Assembly (NCBI RefSeq): GCF_049671445.1
Contig: NZ_JBATUX010000008.1
Span: 1 to 53,959 of the forward strand
Reading direction: 5' to 3'
Origin: Paenisporosarcina sp049671445
GTDB lineage: Bacteria > Bacillota > Bacilli > Bacillales_A > Planococcaceae
DNA length: 53,959 nucleotides
Part shown: piece after piece, positions 52,296 through 53,959 of the stretch
Position numbering within the stretch: position 1 is the stretch's first letter
How the letters are laid out: each line of letters starts with the position of its first letter
Made by a program: the position numbers and the translations under genes
The notes under the pieces: generated by a model
Told to the model about the DNA's origin: nothing
Databases searched by the model: none
The model's input: the letters and a program-made list of their open reading frames with translations, nothing else

Positions 52296-52955
52296 ATGGA
52301 TTCAGGGAGGTATAGATTTCCAAAAGTTGAAAGGAAATTTAAAGAACTAGTAAGAGGACTGAAACTTTCAGAACGTAGGCAGATCGTGAACGATTTTCTA
52401 GATAAAAGAAAAGAAAAGAAGCTTAAGAGGGAAAAGGCATTCGAAACGAGAGAGCCAGTAAGCATAATTGGAACGATTTATGAGATTTTTGGAATGACTG
52501 CCGTTATGTCGGTAACTGTTCTGTCGATAATGTTCGTTTTAATCTTGTCATTTGTCATGAACGATTTTCTTACGTATTTTCGGGATTTCGGATGGCTTTC
52601 TTTAGGCTTGGCAGGAGTTTTGCTTACAGTCGGCTGGTATAAACCTTATAAAATGTGGAGTTTATTCGTAACGTTTATGGGTGCTTTTCTATTCGTGATT
52701 ACATTCGGTCCACTTGTTATTGAAGCCTATTCTGGTAGAAATCTAATTGATGTTAATTTTAGAAATGGCTACTGGATGACATTAAAATCTACACTAGTCT
52801 TTGTCAGCTACCTAACATGTGGAACTGCGTTTATTACCTGGATATATTTACTTTCGAAAGGAAGACGACAAAACCCATTAAGAAAGTTTCGTCATGTTAG
52901 TACGATAACGAAGCAAAGAGTGACGCAACTTGTGGTTAGGATCAAATCAACTTAA
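52296..52955 (+). CDS. Membrane protein of unknown function
   Basis: A 219-residue protein. A strongly basic N-terminal cytoplasmic part (about 1-50, FLDKRKEKKLKREKAF) is followed by four hydrophobic segments (about 55-88, 97-112, 120-140, 160-185) and a basic C-terminal tail (GRRQNPLRKFRHVSTITKQRV). No family recognised; the topology suggests an envelope regulator or a DUF1129-like protein but no motif confirms that. The ATG follows GGAGGGGATG. It is a single-gene unit with a terminator. Confidence 0.75.
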   Translation: MDSGRYRFPKVERKFKELVRGLKLSERRQIVNDFLDKRKEKKLKREKAFETREPVSIIGTIYEIFGMTAVMSVTVLSIMFVLILSFVMNDFLTYFRDFGWLSLGLAGVLLTVGWYKPYKMWSLFVTFMGAFLFVITFGPLVIEAYSGRNLIDVNFRNGYWMTLKSTLVFVSYLTCGTAFITWIYLLSKGRRQNPLRKFRHVSTITKQRVTQLVVRIKST

Positions 52956-52965
52956 TTAGTGGTTA

Positions 52966-52998
52966 GAGCGGCTGAAATTTCATCTTCAGCCGCCTTTT
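52966..52998 (+). terminator. Intrinsic terminator (hairpin family)
   Basis: Perfect 9-bp stem GCGGCTGAA / TTCAGCCGC with loop ATTTCATC and five T. Confidence 0.92.
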
Positions 52999-53113
52999 TC
53001 ATTAACAAAGAAAGTCACTTCTTTCGTTTACAAAAGCGGTGGGTAGCTGTAAATCATGTTTTATTTATGCTTCGCGGGGTACTAAATAGTAAAGACTAAG
53101 AGGAGATGAAGTG

Positions 53114-53458
53114 ATGATTCAGGAAAAAAAGACTTATTATGTTGATATAACGGCAGAAAGCATTTTAACTGAACCTGTGGAGACGCCTAGTTTTGTTATT
53201 CAGGCTACTGATCAGGAAGTACATGTTTTGCAGTCGGTTTTCGATGACAAAGATCGAGCAGATTTAGAATCATATGTGAAAGCACATATTCCATTTGAAA
53301 ACCAAGATGAAAATGCGCATTATGATAAAGCTCAAAAAGTCCTGTACGCGATTATTTATCACTTGGGTGATGAAACTGCAAGGCGCCACATTGATGAAAT
53401 GGGGATTTTAACAGACCGTAAATCAGATGACCCTAAAGATATTCGTGATTTAAGATAG
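53114..53458 (+). CDS. Conserved hypothetical protein
   Basis: A 114-residue soluble protein. The N-terminal beta part (KKTYYVDITAESIL) leads into a helical C-terminal half with HIPFENQDENAHYDKAQ and LGDETARRHIDEMGIL. Similar small Bacillales proteins are often labelled hydrolase or acyltransferase in databases without experimental support; I see no catalytic triad. The ATG at 53114 is 8 nt after GGAG; a GTG one codon upstream is the alternative. A terminator of the hairpin family follows. Confidence 0.75.
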   Translation: MIQEKKTYYVDITAESILTEPVETPSFVIQATDQEVHVLQSVFDDKDRADLESYVKAHIPFENQDENAHYDKAQKVLYAIIYHLGDETARRHIDEMGILTDRKSDDPKDIRDLR

Positions 53459-53463
53459 AAGTA

Positions 53464-53499
53464 AAGCGGCTGAATATATTTCAGTCGCTTTTTTTTGAT
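53464..53499 (+). terminator. Intrinsic terminator (hairpin family)
   Basis: Stem AAGCGGCTGAA / TTCAGTCGCTT with a 5-nt loop and a long T-run. Confidence 0.9.
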
Positions 53500-53544
53500 T
53501 AGGTTCAGTTAGACGATATTGTTGATCTTCGTTCCAAGGCCCTA

Positions 53545-53760
53545 TCATGTTTCGAAGCGAGCAGAGCGAAGCAGCGCACTTTCATGTTTCGAAGCTAGCG
53601 TAGCGATGCAGAAACAGAAACAGAAACAGGCGGACGTTTTCCGCGGGCGGTCCACTAGCCTCCTTGGGGCAACAGGATCTTGGTTACGAAGGCATTGTCA
53701 AATTTCTTAGCCCTGCATTTTGCGACGAGTAACCGCAGGAGCACCATATTTTCCCGCCGT
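53545..53760 (+). repeat. Composite GC-rich extragenic repeat
   Basis: Two direct copies of TCATGTTTCGAAGC (53545 and 53582, 37 bp apart), each followed by AGCG-rich words, then CAGAAA three times in tandem. After these comes the GCGGACG..TTCCGCGGGCGGTCC element seen at 18.3 kb. Its downstream word GCGACGAGTAACCGCAGGAGC is the exact reverse complement of the corresponding word there, so the parts have been inverted relative to each other. Frames across it are spurious. Confidence 0.65.
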
Positions 53761-53822
53761 CTTCTACTACAATCATTCTAGTGAATAAGTAAATGAGATA
53801 GCTTTCGATTTAGTGATATGGA

Positions 53823-53928
53823 GCAAAACAGTGAAGACTCCAGCGGGAACAGCGCAGTGCAGAAATCCACTCGGACGTTAAGTCCGAGTTAGTTCGGCGC
53901 AAGCCCGCGGAAAGCGTAACTGTTTTGC
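53823..53928 (+). repeat. Palindromic mobile-like element with terminal inverted repeats
   Basis: Terminal inverted repeats GCAAAACAGT (53823-53832) and ACTGTTTTGC (53919-53928) enclose 86 bp. The interior carries ACTCCAGCGGGAAC, an inner hairpin ACTCGGAC / GTCCGAGT and GCAAGCCCGCGGAAAGCG. The interior words match the GC-rich extragenic element family of Bacillales. No transposase is present; it resembles a MITE. Confidence 0.65.
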
Positions 53929-53959
53929 GGAATATCAACAGCAACATTTAACATAGCCT

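Noticed and set aside
53519..53710. 63-codon frame near the right edge
   Set aside because: It is made of tandem and GC-rich repeats; not coding.

Overview
The window is chromosomal DNA from a low-GC, endospore-forming Gram-positive rod (Bacillales, most likely Planococcaceae such as Sporosarcina, Paenisporosarcina or Psychrobacillus). The evidence is the upp-wecB-atpIBEFHAGDC-(DUF1146)-murA-spoIID-spoIIQ-spoIIID-mbl-fabZ-ywpF-ssb order, which follows the Bacillus subtilis backbone with some genes missing (no flhO/flhP between mbl and fabZ, no ywmB before murA), together with strong Shine-Dalgarno sites, frequent TTG/GTG starts and many intrinsic terminators. This family assignment is an inference.

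Layout. 1-9.5 kb: upp, wecB and the complete F1Fo ATP synthase operon with its own promoter and terminator. 9.7-18.2 kb: cell-wall and sporulation block (DUF1146 protein, murA, spoIID, spoIIQ, spoIIID, mbl, an EpuA-like protein, fabZ, a lipoprotein, ywpF, a probably ComK-controlled ssb). 19.1-23.4 kb: a SNF2 helicase/SWIM-protein pair on the minus strand. 24-28.3 kb: small unknown proteins and a membrane protein/HlyD-like adaptor pair. 28.4-31.4 kb: mtnK-mtnA-class II aldolase, which fits a dihydroxyacetone-phosphate shunt for methylthioribose or 5-deoxyribose. 31.7-35.4 kb: a 1240-residue secreted nuclease. 35.6-41.5 kb: a YdjM-like hydrolase, an RsbR-type stressosome protein, and a CdaR regulator followed by glcD-glcF. 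42.6-48.5 kb: a YuiD-like protein and a LytS/LytT two-component system followed by cstA, whose upstream region carries a cre site and a candidate LytTR operator. 48.5-52.1 kb (minus strand): a secreted beta-propeller protein lying between two copies of the same terminator, and a cupin protein with a sigma-K-like promoter. The end of the window holds two small genes and GC-rich extragenic repeats.

The most unusual content is intergenic. Four arrays (11.8, 25.0, 36.2-36.4 and 46.3-46.6 kb), plus a probable fifth cut by the left edge, are built from different core words but keep an almost exact 21-bp register: 12 of 12 units in the 46-kb array, with one 19-bp step in the 25-kb array exactly where the core word changes. 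Twenty-one base pairs is two helical turns and the A/T tracts are in phase, so these look like phased DNA elements rather than coding or CRISPR sequence. A second family, eight dispersed hairpins with the same inner stem and mostly an 8-nt loop, supplies several terminators. All calls were made by eye from sequence; no database search was run.
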